From Methylococcaceae bacterium (GTDB lineage Bacteria; Pseudomonadota; Gammaproteobacteria; Methylococcales; Methylomonadaceae): 64,000 nt of DNA. Below, one piece after another: positions 8,569-18,080 of the stretch. Every line of letters begins with the position of its first letter. The stretch's first letter is position 1. The position numbers and the translations under genes are program-made. The notes beneath the pieces were generated by a model. It had not been told where the DNA came from. It saw nothing but the letters and a program-made list of their open reading frames with translations, and searched no databases. Where the stretch lies: NCBI GenBank assembly GCA_016715325.1, contig JADKAL010000001.1, positions 1-64,000 of the forward strand, given 5' to 3'.

Positions 8569-9649
8569 GCCCGATCAGGACGATCTTTATTGGCGAAACC
8601 TTAATAAATTGTCCCACCTTATTGCTAATCATCTTGAAATTGTTAAGGAAACAGAATCTTCACCCAAAAAAGATCAGGTAACCCTTACTACGCAATCGAT
8701 AATAGTAACATCTATAAAATCTCAAACTTCATTAATTGTCTCATCTGATTCAAACTCTAAACCTACGCTATGGATTGCGGAACCTACTGAGGATTTGATT
8801 GATCAGTGGGAAGCATTGGCGGAAGCCGTAAAACAGGCAGGCTATAATTATCGGCCTTCCGGTCTTGAAACGTATCCGCGATCATCGGAAGCGGATTTTC
8901 TTTCTAAACTTCGATCCGACTTGGGAGGTGCTCACCTTTTTGTTCAACTCTTAGGACAAACTTCCGGTCGACGCTCTAAAGAAAGTAATATTTCTTTTAC
9001 AGCACTACAAAACGCTGCTGCTTTCGAATTTGCAAAGCAACAAATTAATTTTCTTCAATGGCGAAGCCGGGACATAAAGCTTGAAAATGTTGTTGACGAT
9101 ACTTACCGTCAGCTGCTTACCGGGGCTATCGCCTGCGGTTTTGAAGAGTTTCGCCAGCGGGTTTTGACTACGCTACAGAACTTGAATTCAGATTCGACCA
9201 CTAACAAATATCCCAACACTTCCGATGGGTCTCTAGCTATCTGTATCAGCGCAGATGTAGCGGACAGGGATTTAGGCCATCGGATCAGCGATATTTTAGT
9301 TGAATTAGGCGCAGATGCGCTGACTGCCCCGACACCTACTCAGGGTCAAGTATCATCGGTTTTCAATGCACAATTAGATGAGGTTATTTGCGGTAGCGAA
9401 GGAGTCATTATCGTCTACGGACAGTCCCATCCTCTTTGGGTTCAGGCACAGTATAATCAAGCACGAAAAGCGCTGCTGGCGCAAAAACGAAAAGGAATCT
9501 GGGGCGCACTGTTAAATGGGCCTCCTCATGATAAATCGGACGCCGGTGTCGCTAGTAAAAATCTGATGATGTTAGATTGCCGCGATGGACCAGAACGTCG
9601 GCATATCGAGCAATTCGTGAATGCCTTGCGGGAGACGAGCCATGCTTGA
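8528..9649 (+). CDS. Continuation of the TIR protein: two further Rossmann-like domains
   Basis: The frame is open from 8528, but the meaningful sequence starts around 8554 (MPVPKPDQDDLYWRNLNKL), which is how TIR domains in this class usually end. Then a linker and two alpha/beta domains: LWIAEPTEDLIDQWEALA to FEEFRQRVLTTLQ, and LAICISADVADRDLGHRISD to EQFVNALRETS. The last resembles a TIR-like fold lacking the WCxxE motif. The stop at 9647-9649 overlaps the ATG of the NTPase gene by 8 bases, implying coupled translation. Confidence 0.75.
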   Translation: MKYRNWLVGMPVPKPDQDDLYWRNLNKLSHLIANHLEIVKETESSPKKDQVTLTTQSIIVTSIKSQTSLIVSSDSNSKPTLWIAEPTEDLIDQWEALAEAVKQAGYNYRPSGLETYPRSSEADFLSKLRSDLGGAHLFVQLLGQTSGRRSKESNISFTALQNAAAFEFAKQQINFLQWRSRDIKLENVVDDTYRQLLTGAIACGFEEFRQRVLTTLQNLNSDSTTNKYPNTSDGSLAICISADVADRDLGHRISDILVELGADALTAPTPTQGQVSSVFNAQLDEVICGSEGVIIVYGQSHPLWVQAQYNQARKALLAQKRKGIWGALLNGPPHDKSDAGVASKNLMMLDCRDGPERRHIEQFVNALRETSHA

Positions 9650-10988
9650 GTTTCATGAAAATACACGTCCGTATCCAGGCCTTAGACCGTTCGAATCCTG
9701 GGAAGGCGAAATATTTTTTGGTCGTGAAGAACATACCAACCGACTGCTCGATATTCTTCAACAACAACGTTTCCTGTCGGTAATCGGGCCATCGGGTTCC
9801 GGTAAATCCAGCTTGGTTAGGGCCGGACTGCTTCCTGCACTGCCGTTAGGTTGTATGGGTACAGGTTCGGACTGGCGTATAGCCATAATGCGTCCCGGAA
9901 ATCGACCTATACAGCGTTTGGCGCAAACATTGCTTAGACGTTCGGTGTTGGGCATCGAACTCGTGGGGGAGGAGCGGATTCCCGAAGATGAGCTAACGCT
10001 CACATCCGATGTAGCGATGATCGAAGCGGAATTGCGCCGAGGACCACTAGGTCTCATCGACGTTGTGAAAGATGCCCGAAGCCGGCAAATAAAGAATGAT
10101 GCTTTTAATCTATTAGTGCTCGTAGACCAATTCGAGGAAATTTTTACTTATGCCGATGCAGGCGGGCGTCAGTCCGACGAATCGGAGGCTTTTGTCAATT
10201 TGTTGCTGGCATCACGCATACCGTTAGATGCCAAGATATATATTGTATTAACCATGCGTACCGATTTTCTGGGAAACTGCGTGCGCTTCCTGGAGTTACC
10301 TGACGCTATCAACCGTGCGCAATATCTCACCCCACGGCTCACCCGCGAACAAATCGAAAGAGCAATTACCGGTCCGGCACAAATTTTCGACGGCAGTATA
10401 GAGCCGACCTTGGTTGTAGAATTGATAAACGCAGTCAGCGACGATCCCGATCAATTACCAATATTGCAGCATGCTTTGGCGCGCATGTGGGAGATGGCGT
10501 TAGAGCGTAAAGACGAAAACACTGAAATTAACTGGGACGATTTTAGAAATGTAGGTGGAATCGCCAACGCACTTTCCGGACACGCAGATGAAATTCTGGC
10601 ATCGCTGAGTCCTAAGAATACGATTGAAGAACCGCTTTCGCCTATTCAGCAAACTGCGGAAGTATTGTTTCGGGCAATAACCGATCAGCGGAGTGTGGAG
10701 GCTGGCGGTCAATCCGTCCGTAGGCCTCAATCGTTGGAACGTATTGCGTATTGGTCCGGCCGGTCTTGGGAAGAATTCAAGCCGGTCATAGAAGCGTTTA
10801 CGCATGAAGGTGTTAATTTTTGCACATTAATGCCGCATTCGGCAAAGACACCGTCGTCGATATTTCGCATGAAGCACTCATTCGACAATGGAAACGATTA
10901 CAGGATTGGGTTTCTCAAGAAGCCAAGTTTGCTAGCGAATATAAGCGCTTACTTGAGCGTACGCAGGATTGGTACAGCGCCGAATTAG
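9642..10988 (+). CDS. nSTAND1 NTPase, N-terminal part (frameshifted)
   Basis: Start ATG 9642 (GGGAGA upstream) rather than the in-frame 9621. PYPGLRPFESWEGEIFFGR is the hallmark entry of novel STAND NTPase 1, followed by Walker A GPSGSGKSS, Walker B LLVLVDQFEE and winged-helix sequence down to FTHEGVNF near 10817. After that the frame reads unrelated residues to 10988. Adding one T to the T5 run at 10817-10821 continues into VVDISHEALIRQWKRL, the expected next motif. STAND NTPases act as ligand-triggered switches that oligomerise and turn on an effector. Confidence 0.88.
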   Translation: MLEFHENTRPYPGLRPFESWEGEIFFGREEHTNRLLDILQQQRFLSVIGPSGSGKSSLVRAGLLPALPLGCMGTGSDWRIAIMRPGNRPIQRLAQTLLRRSVLGIELVGEERIPEDELTLTSDVAMIEAELRRGPLGLIDVVKDARSRQIKNDAFNLLVLVDQFEEIFTYADAGGRQSDESEAFVNLLLASRIPLDAKIYIVLTMRTDFLGNCVRFLELPDAINRAQYLTPRLTREQIERAITGPAQIFDGSIEPTLVVELINAVSDDPDQLPILQHALARMWEMALERKDENTEINWDDFRNVGGIANALSGHADEILASLSPKNTIEEPLSPIQQTAEVLFRAITDQRSVEAGGQSVRRPQSLERIAYWSGRSWEEFKPVIEAFTHEGVNFCTLMPHSAKTPSSIFRMKHSFDNGNDYRIGFLKKPSLLANISAYLSVRRIGTAPN

Positions 10989-13900
10989 TGCAAAAAGGTT
11001 CCGGTTCACTTCTTACAGGAGCCGACCTTGCACGCGCGCTCGAATGGGAAGGCGGTTACTTAGCCGACAACACGAAAACAGATGCCATTTGGCGACCGAA
11101 TTCGCTTTGGGCCAACCGCTATAAAAAGGTTGGTGAGACTGCATCAGGCGAGCTGTTCGCGAATGTCATTAGATTTATTAATGAGAGTCACGAATTGATA
11201 CTTCGAGAAGAAAAGAGAGCGCGTACTTTCAGAAATATACTGATTGGGATCACATTATTTTCTTTTGCATGTATGGTGACCGCTGGCTGGTTTGCTCGAG
11301 AATCCAGTATTAGCGAAGGTATCGCCGAAGCGGCTCAAGTTAAAGCAGAAGGTGAACTGTTATGGATGCCCCTGGATTTTACAACTTCAATAATCAACAA
11401 CCAACAAGCTAATGGGTTATTAAAGCTTGCTAAGACCGACGATACAAGGAAACACGTTTTTTTCAAAAAACTTTTGACGAATGAATCGTTAGCAGAACAT
11501 TTTAGTCATAAACCCGATGCTATCATTCGCGCGTTAGTAGGCCTTGATTCTTACAAGAGAAACGAGTTACTCCAGATGCTAGAAGCTAAGTCGTCCGGAG
11601 TTGAAGTGAACGATATATTTCGAATTGCAAGGGTGCTTGCCCAATTGGAATTGGGCCGCGAGGTATCCATCAACGATATTCTGGATGCGACTGCAGATAA
11701 GGAAGGACAAAAAACCACAGGTGATGTACGTGAAATCCTCGCTAAAAAACTGTCTGAAAACATTGCAAAAGTGCCGGAGGCAAAGGTTAGTGAAGTATTT
11801 AAAATATTCATCGACGCAGAAATGGATGCCATTGCCTATGACAACTTCTCGACAGCGGAAAACATGTTAATCGAAAAAGCAAAAGGAGCACAGATTGAAT
11901 CGATTATGGATAACTACATAACCGCTATAGTGGAAGCGAAGACGCCGGATACTAAGAAAACCCTTGGATACGATCTGGCAAGGGTCGCTGAGAAAGTGTC
12001 GGATTCACAGTCAGCTAAATTTGTTAACAAGCTGTTAGCCAACATGAAGGATCCTGGTAGCAGTCAATATTTTAACCGCGGGCTGGCAGCACTGGCCGGG
12101 AAAGTGCAAAATGAGCAAGTCGAAGCGATTGTCGGCACGTTATTTACTGCGATTAACGAAACAAAAGATCCCGAACAGCGCTGGTACCTTGGTGGGGTAT
12201 TGGCGAATATTATCGATAAAATACAGAAAGAACAAGCATCTAACTTCATCGATAAGTTTTTAGCCAATATTAAAGATCCTGACAGCAGTCAATATTTTTA
12301 CGACGGGCTGGCAGCGTTGGCTGGTAAAGTGCCGGATACACAAACCGAAGCAATTATAGCCGCGTTTTATAGCGCTATAAGCGATACAAAAGCTCCTGAG
12401 CAACGCCGGAATCTTGGTAGACTGCTTGGGACTGTCGTTGAGAAAGTATCGGATGCGCAGGCATCTAAATTCACCGGCAAGCTGTTAGCCGAAATGAAAG
12501 ACCCCGACCGTGGTCAATTTTTTTACGACGGTCTGGCAGCACTGGCCGGGAAAGTGCCGGACGCACAAACCGATGCAATGATCGGCACGTTTTTCACCGC
12601 AATAAACGACACAAAAGATCCTGATAAACGTCGATACCTTGGGGAACTGTTGGCGGGGATTATCGGTAAAGTAAAGGCTGAACAGGCATCTAAATTCATC
12701 GACAAGTTTTTAGCCAACATTAAAGATCCTGAGCGCAGTCAATATTTTTATGGGGGATTGGAGGCGCTGGCTGGGAATGTGCCAAGTACGCAAACCGAAG
12801 CTATTCTCGGCAAGCTTTTTAGTGCTATAAACAATGATACAAAAGATCCCGAACAGCGTCGGTATCTTGGCGGCGCGTTGGCGAAGTTTTTTGGTAAATT
12901 ACAGGATGAACAGGCATCAAAATTAGTCGACACGTTATTAGCCAACATGAAAGATCCGAAGAACCAAGATAATAAACAATACTTTTATGACGTGCTGGCA
13001 GCACTGGCTGTGAATTCGCAGGATGCGCAGTCCGAAAAAATTATCGGCGAGCTTTTCGACGCCATAAAAAATGTGAAAGAGTATTATCAACGTGAGAATC
13101 TTGGTAAGGCGCTGACGATTGTCGTCGATAAAGTTCCGGTTGAAAAGATACCTAAATTAGTCGACGCGTTATTAGTCAACATAAACGATCCGAAAAACCA
13201 AGATATTAAGCAATACTTTTATGGCGGTCTTGCAGCACTGGCTGAGAAAGTGCAGGATTCGCAGTCAGATATGATTCTCGAGGGGCTTATCGATGCTATG
13301 AAAGATAACAATGATTATAACCAGCGTGAGAGTCTTGGAAAGGCGTTGGCGGCGGTTGTCGATAAAGTGCCGATTGCACAGCTATCTAAATTAGTCGATA
13401 CGTTAATAGCCGACATGAAAGACCCGAAAAACCAAGATAAAAAGCAATTCTTTTACGCGAGTTTGGTAGCGGCGGCTAAATCGTCACCGGAACAAGCTAC
13501 GATCATAGCGGATAACCTTATCGAAACTATCAAAGACGCCAGCGTAAATCAACCATTTGAAGCCTTCGGCGATGGTCTGAAGAAGGTTGTTCAGAAAATT
13601 CCGGAACGTCAAGCAGGAGAAATGGCTAACCACCGACTCATAGATTCAATGAAAAACTTGATAGAACAAAGCTCAGTGTCAGAACTGACAAAGAAATTGA
13701 AGTCGAAAAATTTGTCGGAAGACGAAGAAAAAATGATAAGGAAACAATTATTAGCTATCGCAAATGGTAATTCTCCTTCTAATCAACAGCTTGAAGCCCT
13801 AAGTCAGGGTTTATTGGGACTAGTACCAAAGTTAACTGAATCAGAAGCCGATTCGCTCGCACAAAGTCTGGTTGAAACAATCCAGAAAAACACCGATTCA

Positions 13901-14122
13901 AATCAGTTAGAAATGCTTTCTCGCAGTATTGCCGCTGTATCGGCCCGGTTAAAACCTGACAATGCTGGCAAAATCTTATTCCAATTACTGAAAAATCCGT
14001 TAACGCCACGTGATATTTTGGCAGAAGCGATTCGCGGTAAATTTCCGGGCGATGCTCCTAAGGAAGATCAAGGGTACTGGAGTCTTATAGAATGGGGTAC
14101 TAAAAAACAATTAATTCTCTAG
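10820..14122 (+). CDS. nSTAND1 NTPase, C-terminal part with long repeat sensor
   Basis: Up to 1100 residues if read from TTG 10820, but really the downstream part of the preceding gene (together ~1,490 residues). Begins with the end of the STAND module (DTVVDISHEALIRQW, GADLARALEWE), then one membrane-like helix near residues 135-155 (ILIGITLFSFACMVTAGWF). The rest is alpha-helical and built largely of ~75-residue repeats. The C-terminal array probably recognises the trigger, as in Avs and other STAND proteins (inference). A ~300-residue non-repeat helical region follows the repeats. Confidence 0.82.
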   Translation: MHINAAFGKDTVVDISHEALIRQWKRLQDWVSQEAKFASEYKRLLERTQDWYSAELVQKGSGSLLTGADLARALEWEGGYLADNTKTDAIWRPNSLWANRYKKVGETASGELFANVIRFINESHELILREEKRARTFRNILIGITLFSFACMVTAGWFARESSISEGIAEAAQVKAEGELLWMPLDFTTSIINNQQANGLLKLAKTDDTRKHVFFKKLLTNESLAEHFSHKPDAIIRALVGLDSYKRNELLQMLEAKSSGVEVNDIFRIARVLAQLELGREVSINDILDATADKEGQKTTGDVREILAKKLSENIAKVPEAKVSEVFKIFIDAEMDAIAYDNFSTAENMLIEKAKGAQIESIMDNYITAIVEAKTPDTKKTLGYDLARVAEKVSDSQSAKFVNKLLANMKDPGSSQYFNRGLAALAGKVQNEQVEAIVGTLFTAINETKDPEQRWYLGGVLANIIDKIQKEQASNFIDKFLANIKDPDSSQYFYDGLAALAGKVPDTQTEAIIAAFYSAISDTKAPEQRRNLGRLLGTVVEKVSDAQASKFTGKLLAEMKDPDRGQFFYDGLAALAGKVPDAQTDAMIGTFFTAINDTKDPDKRRYLGELLAGIIGKVKAEQASKFIDKFLANIKDPERSQYFYGGLEALAGNVPSTQTEAILGKLFSAINNDTKDPEQRRYLGGALAKFFGKLQDEQASKLVDTLLANMKDPKNQDNKQYFYDVLAALAVNSQDAQSEKIIGELFDAIKNVKEYYQRENLGKALTIVVDKVPVEKIPKLVDALLVNINDPKNQDIKQYFYGGLAALAEKVQDSQSDMILEGLIDAMKDNNDYNQRESLGKALAAVVDKVPIAQLSKLVDTLIADMKDPKNQDKKQFFYASLVAAAKSSPEQATIIADNLIETIKDASVNQPFEAFGDGLKKVVQKIPERQAGEMANHRLIDSMKNLIEQSSVSELTKKLKSKNLSEDEEKMIRKQLLAIANGNSPSNQQLEALSQGLLGLVPKLTESEADSLAQSLVETIQKNTDSNQLEMLSRSIAAVSARLKPDNAGKILFQLLKNPLTPRDILAEAIRGKFPGDAPKEDQGYWSLIEWGTKKQLIL
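12030..13490 (+). repeat. Tandem ~225-237 bp coding repeats (HEAT-like, ~75-79 residues)
   Basis: The motif LANMKDP..QYFY.GLAALAGKV recurs with starts near 12037, 12262, 12486, 12711, 12939, 13173 and 13410, so the period is 225 bp and grows to 234-237 bp where KNQD is inserted. Each unit holds two helical halves, the second around AI.DTKDPEQRRYLG..LA. Neighbouring units are similar at DNA level, which allows unit gain or loss by recombination. Confidence 0.85.
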
Positions 14123-14424
14123 TAGCGGAAAGTGTTTTTTAGAAAAATTGAGGCAAATATTGAACCTGGAAAAATGGATTTTTATATTTATTACAGTAAT
14201 TTACCCGAGTTGATTCTCATCGATTGAATATGGCCCATTTTTACCGCTTACCTAGAGTTGAAATAAGACGTTTGCCTTGAAAGTGCTCAGGCTAACGGTT
14301 TTGAAAAGAAATAGTTCGATAAGTTGTTACATTAACCATTCGCGGTGATTAGTTTTTATTCAAGAAGATTATTATTTTATACAATACAAATCTTATTGGC
14401 ATTGTAAAAGGGCGTCTTTTTACG

Positions 14425-14720
14425 TTGACTACGGGAATACAGGATGCGACTTTACTCCCTGGCGTGTTTTGGTATGATCCTGATACACAATCCACTAAAC
14501 GGATTATCGTTGTTGAACTGATTGACCGAATCGTCCGGCTTGAGCATTGGATGCCATCGACTTTGATTGGATTGGACAATGCCGCAAGCTATCAACGCTT
14601 CGATCCAGGTTCATTTAGCATCAATAGGTGTTGATGCATCTGACACCGAATAGACCAGAACTAAATCCCATTGAGATTGTCAAAATGCTTTTGGCGGCGC
14701 TTCAGTGACAGGGTCGAAAG
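14425..14720 (+). pseudogene. IS630-like transposase fragment (C-terminal)
   Basis: A 69-codon frame includes LIGLDNAASY, the D-N-A strand of the IS630 DDE domain, and about 50 bases later another frame reads LTPNRPELNPIEIV, the PELNPIE motif that ends this domain. A frameshift separates them and no N-terminal half is visible. Remaining DNA in 14123-14986 shows no gene; the promoter of xfp must lie near its right end. Confidence 0.55.
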
Positions 14721-14986
14721 AATAATCAATTATATAAGTACAAAATTTCATTCATGGCGTGGGAAAGCGCTTAAATTTATTCAGTCGTAACTACTTTGTT
14801 TAAGATGATAATTCGGCTTTAAATATTTGCCGGTAAAATTCTACAAATTCAAAATAGTCACGTAAAACTGTCATCAAAGCAGGCTATGCTAAAGTTTCTA
14901 TAGAACTGATTCGAAAGATTTTGGTTTGAAATCTCCCTATATACCTTTAGTCCTTATCGCTAATAAACTCTCAAAAGGATTTCAAA

Positions 14987-17383
14987 ATGACCGTGACTGA
15001 TAATTTCAATATAACCTCAGATATCAACCCACTCACCGATGATGAGCTAGAAAAACTGAACGCTTATTGGTGCGCCTGTAATTATCTGGCTGCGGGCATG
15101 ATTTACCTCAGAGAAAATCCGTTATTAAAAGAGCCGCTTAAGCCCGAGCATATCAAGAATCGTTTACTGGGACATTGGGGTGCAAGTCCGGGTTTGAGTT
15201 TCGTCTACATCCATATAAATCGACTCATTAATAAATATGGACTAAATGCCATGTTTATGGCGGGTCCCGGACACGGCGCGCCGGGTGTTTTAGCGCCCGT
15301 TTATTTGGAAGGGACCTACTCGGAAATTTATCCGAACAAAGGCGAAGATGAAGATGGCTTGCAAAACTTCTTCAAAGAATTTTCTTTTCCCGGCGGTATT
15401 GGCAGCCATTGCACGCCGGAAACGCCCGGCTCTATCCATGAAGGCGGCGAACTAGGGTACAGTATTTCTCACGCTTACGGTGCAGCCTTCGATAACCCGG
15501 ATTTAATCGTAACGGTTGTTGTGGGAGACGGCGAATCGGAAACCGGGCCGTTAGCGACATCCTGGCATTCTAATAAGTTTCTCAACCCGATACGCGATGG
15601 AGCGGTTTTACCCATATTGCATCTCAACGGTTATAAAATTAACAATCCAACGGTGCTATCGCGAATTTCTCATGAAGAATTGGAACAGTTATTTCATGGT
15701 TACGGGTATACACCGTACTTTGTGGAAGGCAGCGATCCTGCGACGATGCATCAACGCATGGCCGATGTGTTGGAACAATGCGTGCTAAACATCAGAGAAA
15801 TTCAACGAGAAGTCCGAACGAGCGGTATCCCGCTTCGTCCGCGTTGGCCGATGATAATCTTACGCAGTCCCAAAGGCTGGAGCGGTCCCAAAGAAGTCGA
15901 TGGACATAAAGTCGAAGGGTTCTGGCGTTCGCATCAAGTGCCGCTTTCTTCCGTAAAAGAAAACCCGGCTCATCTGGCCATATTGGAAACGTGGTTGCGA
16001 AGTTATAAACCGGAAGAATTGTTCGATGCTACCGGTAAGCTGATACCCGAACTAAAAGCGCTAGCCCCTAAAGGTAATTTTCGGATGAGCGCCAATCAAC
16101 ATGCAAACGGAGGCTTGTTACGCAAAGCCTTACGAATGCCTGATTTTAACGATTATGCTTTAGCGTTAGAAAGTCAGGGAAAAACTGTCGCTGAAAATAC
16201 CCGTCCTTTGGGGAAATTTCTGCGCGATATTATGCGCGAAAACATGAGCAACTTTCGCGTGTTCGGTCCCGATGAAAACAGCTCCAATAAGCTGGACGAT
16301 GTTTACGCAGTCAGCAAGAAAACCTGGTTGGCCGACTATTTACCGGAAGATGCCGATGGCGGAGAATTATCGCCGGATGGACGGGTGATGGAAATCTTGT
16401 CCGAACATACGTTGGAAGGCTGGCTGGAAGGCTATTTGCTGACAGGTCGCCACGGTTTCTTTTCAACCTATGAAGCGTTTGTGCATGTCATCGACTCGAT
16501 GTTCAATCAACATGCGAAATGGTTGGCCATGTCCAGGGCTGTGCCTTGGCGTGCGCCAGTTTCATCGCTTAATTTGTTAATTACTTCAACGGTTTGGCGG
16601 CAAGATCATAATGGATTTACCCATCAAGATCCCGGATTTTTAGACATCGTCCTCAATAAAAGCCCGTTAGTCACCCGAATTTATCTGCCGCCCGATGTCA
16701 ACTGTCTACTTTCGGTTGCCAACCATTGTTTAAACAGCACCGATTATATAAATGTTATTGTCTGCGACAAACAAAAACACTTGCAGTATCTGGATATGGC
16801 AGCGGCCATCAAGCATTGCACAAAGGGTATCGGAATCTGGGAGTGGGCAAGCAATGATCAAGATCATGAACCGGACCTCGTGATGGCGAGCGCAGGCGAC
16901 ATCCCGACAAAAGAGGCGTTAGCCGCAACGGTATTGTTACGAGAACACTTTCCGCAGCTTAGAATCCGTTTTATCAATGTCGTCGATCTCTATAAATTAG
17001 TGCCGAACAGCGAACATCCTCACGGACTAGCCGATCGCGATTTCGATAGTCTATTTACATTGGACAAGCCGATCATTTTCAATTTTCACGGTTATCCTTG
17101 GTTAATTCACAGATTAACCTATCGCCGCCATAATCATTGCAATTTGCATGTGCGCGGCTATAAGGAAAAGGGCAGCATCAATACTCCTTTGGAATTGGCT
17201 ATTCAGAATGAAGTCGATCGCTTCAGTTTAGCGATTGACGCCATCAATCGCATTCCTTCGTTGCTGGTTTCAGGCGCTCATGTGAAGCAGAAACTGCGCG
17301 ATCGCCAGATAGAATGCCGCAATTACGCTTATGAACACGGGATCGATAGGCCGGAAGAAGATCATTGGCAATGGCCTTATTAA
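14987..17383 (+). CDS. xfp: Phosphoketolase (xylulose-5-P / fructose-6-P)
   Basis: 798 residues, typical for the family. [27 protein letters not shown] and [27 protein letters not shown] match the XFP N-domain, and [14 protein letters not shown] is the thiamine diphosphate/Mg site. The enzyme cleaves xylulose-5-phosphate (or fructose-6-phosphate) with phosphate to acetyl-phosphate and an aldose phosphate. AAAGGA precedes the ATG. It heads a three-gene run with a phosphatase and acetate kinase, so acetyl-phosphate can yield acetate and ATP or feed acetyl-CoA, a carbon-saving route known in type I methanotrophs. Confidence 0.97.
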   Translation: MTVTDNFNITSDINPLTDDELEKLNAYWCACNYLAAGMIYLRENPLLKEPLKPEHIKNRLLGHWGASPGLSFVYIHINRLINKYGLNAMFMAGPGHGAPGVLAPVYLEGTYSEIYPNKGEDEDGLQNFFKEFSFPGGIGSHCTPETPGSIHEGGELGYSISHAYGAAFDNPDLIVTVVVGDGESETGPLATSWHSNKFLNPIRDGAVLPILHLNGYKINNPTVLSRISHEELEQLFHGYGYTPYFVEGSDPATMHQRMADVLEQCVLNIREIQREVRTSGIPLRPRWPMIILRSPKGWSGPKEVDGHKVEGFWRSHQVPLSSVKENPAHLAILETWLRSYKPEELFDATGKLIPELKALAPKGNFRMSANQHANGGLLRKALRMPDFNDYALALESQGKTVAENTRPLGKFLRDIMRENMSNFRVFGPDENSSNKLDDVYAVSKKTWLADYLPEDADGGELSPDGRVMEILSEHTLEGWLEGYLLTGRHGFFSTYEAFVHVIDSMFNQHAKWLAMSRAVPWRAPVSSLNLLITSTVWRQDHNGFTHQDPGFLDIVLNKSPLVTRIYLPPDVNCLLSVANHCLNSTDYINVIVCDKQKHLQYLDMAAAIKHCTKGIGIWEWASNDQDHEPDLVMASAGDIPTKEALAATVLLREHFPQLRIRFINVVDLYKLVPNSEHPHGLADRDFDSLFTLDKPIIFNFHGYPWLIHRLTYRRHNHCNLHVRGYKEKGSINTPLELAIQNEVDRFSLAIDAINRIPSLLVSGAHVKQKLRDRQIECRNYAYEHGIDRPEEDHWQWPY

Positions 17384-17407
17384 CTTTTTAAATAAGGATA
17401 AAATCTT

Positions 17408-18049
17408 GTGAGTTTAAAAATATATTTTTTGCGTCATGGTGAAACAATCTACAGTCAGCGAGGAGCCTATTGCGGAACGACAGATCCGGATTTGACGGCT
17501 GAAGGCCGCCAGATGGGGCAGGCATTTGCCGATGCGTACGCTAAAACGCTGGAGTGGGAAGCCGTCTATGTCAGTCCTATGTCAAGAACCATCCAAACCG
17601 TTCAACCTTTTTGCAAGGCTTCAGGAATTGAGATGCAGATTAAGGAAGGACTGCGCGAAATCGCATACGGGGCATGGGAGAATAGGGAGCAAGACGATAT
17701 CAAAGTGTACCACGAACAGGATTATATTCGTTGGTTGACCGAACCCGCCTGGAATGCCCCTACTGGAGGCGAAACCGCTTTTCAGGTTGCGAGCCGGGCG
17801 CTTCCCGTGATTACTGAAATAGAGAATAAGCATACAAACGGTAATGTGCTGGTAGTATCCCATAAAGCGACAATTCGAATAATTCTTTGCAGTTTGTTAG
17901 GAATCGATCTGGGTCGTTACCGGGATCGCATCGATGCTCCGGCAGGTTCTGTTAGTGTTATAAAATTCGATATTCATGGGCCGATGCTGGAAACTTTAGG
18001 CGACCGTAATTATATGCCGATGGTGTTACGAGAACGGGCAGGCACTTAA
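17408..18049 (+). CDS. Histidine phosphatase / phosphoglycerate-mutase family protein
   Basis: 213 residues, GTG start 25 bp after xfp with AAGGA upstream. FLRHGET gives the catalytic RHG motif, SRTIQT the second Arg, Glu in LREIAYGAWE and VVSHKATIR the second catalytic His. It may be a cofactor-dependent mutase or a sugar-phosphate phosphatase; sequence alone does not decide. Position between xfp and ackA hints at a role in the phosphoketolase pathway or removal of phospho-sugars. Confidence 0.85.
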   Translation: MSLKIYFLRHGETIYSQRGAYCGTTDPDLTAEGRQMGQAFADAYAKTLEWEAVYVSPMSRTIQTVQPFCKASGIEMQIKEGLREIAYGAWENREQDDIKVYHEQDYIRWLTEPAWNAPTGGETAFQVASRALPVITEIENKHTNGNVLVVSHKATIRIILCSLLGIDLGRYRDRIDAPAGSVSVIKFDIHGPMLETLGDRNYMPMVLRERAGT

Positions 18050-18080
18050 CTGATTATTCTTAAATAACTGAAATCGTCTA

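Noticed and set aside
12030..13490. Regularly spaced repeats that might be a CRISPR array
   Set aside because: The period is 225-237 bp, in frame, and encodes similar protein units; no short identical repeats with unique spacers.
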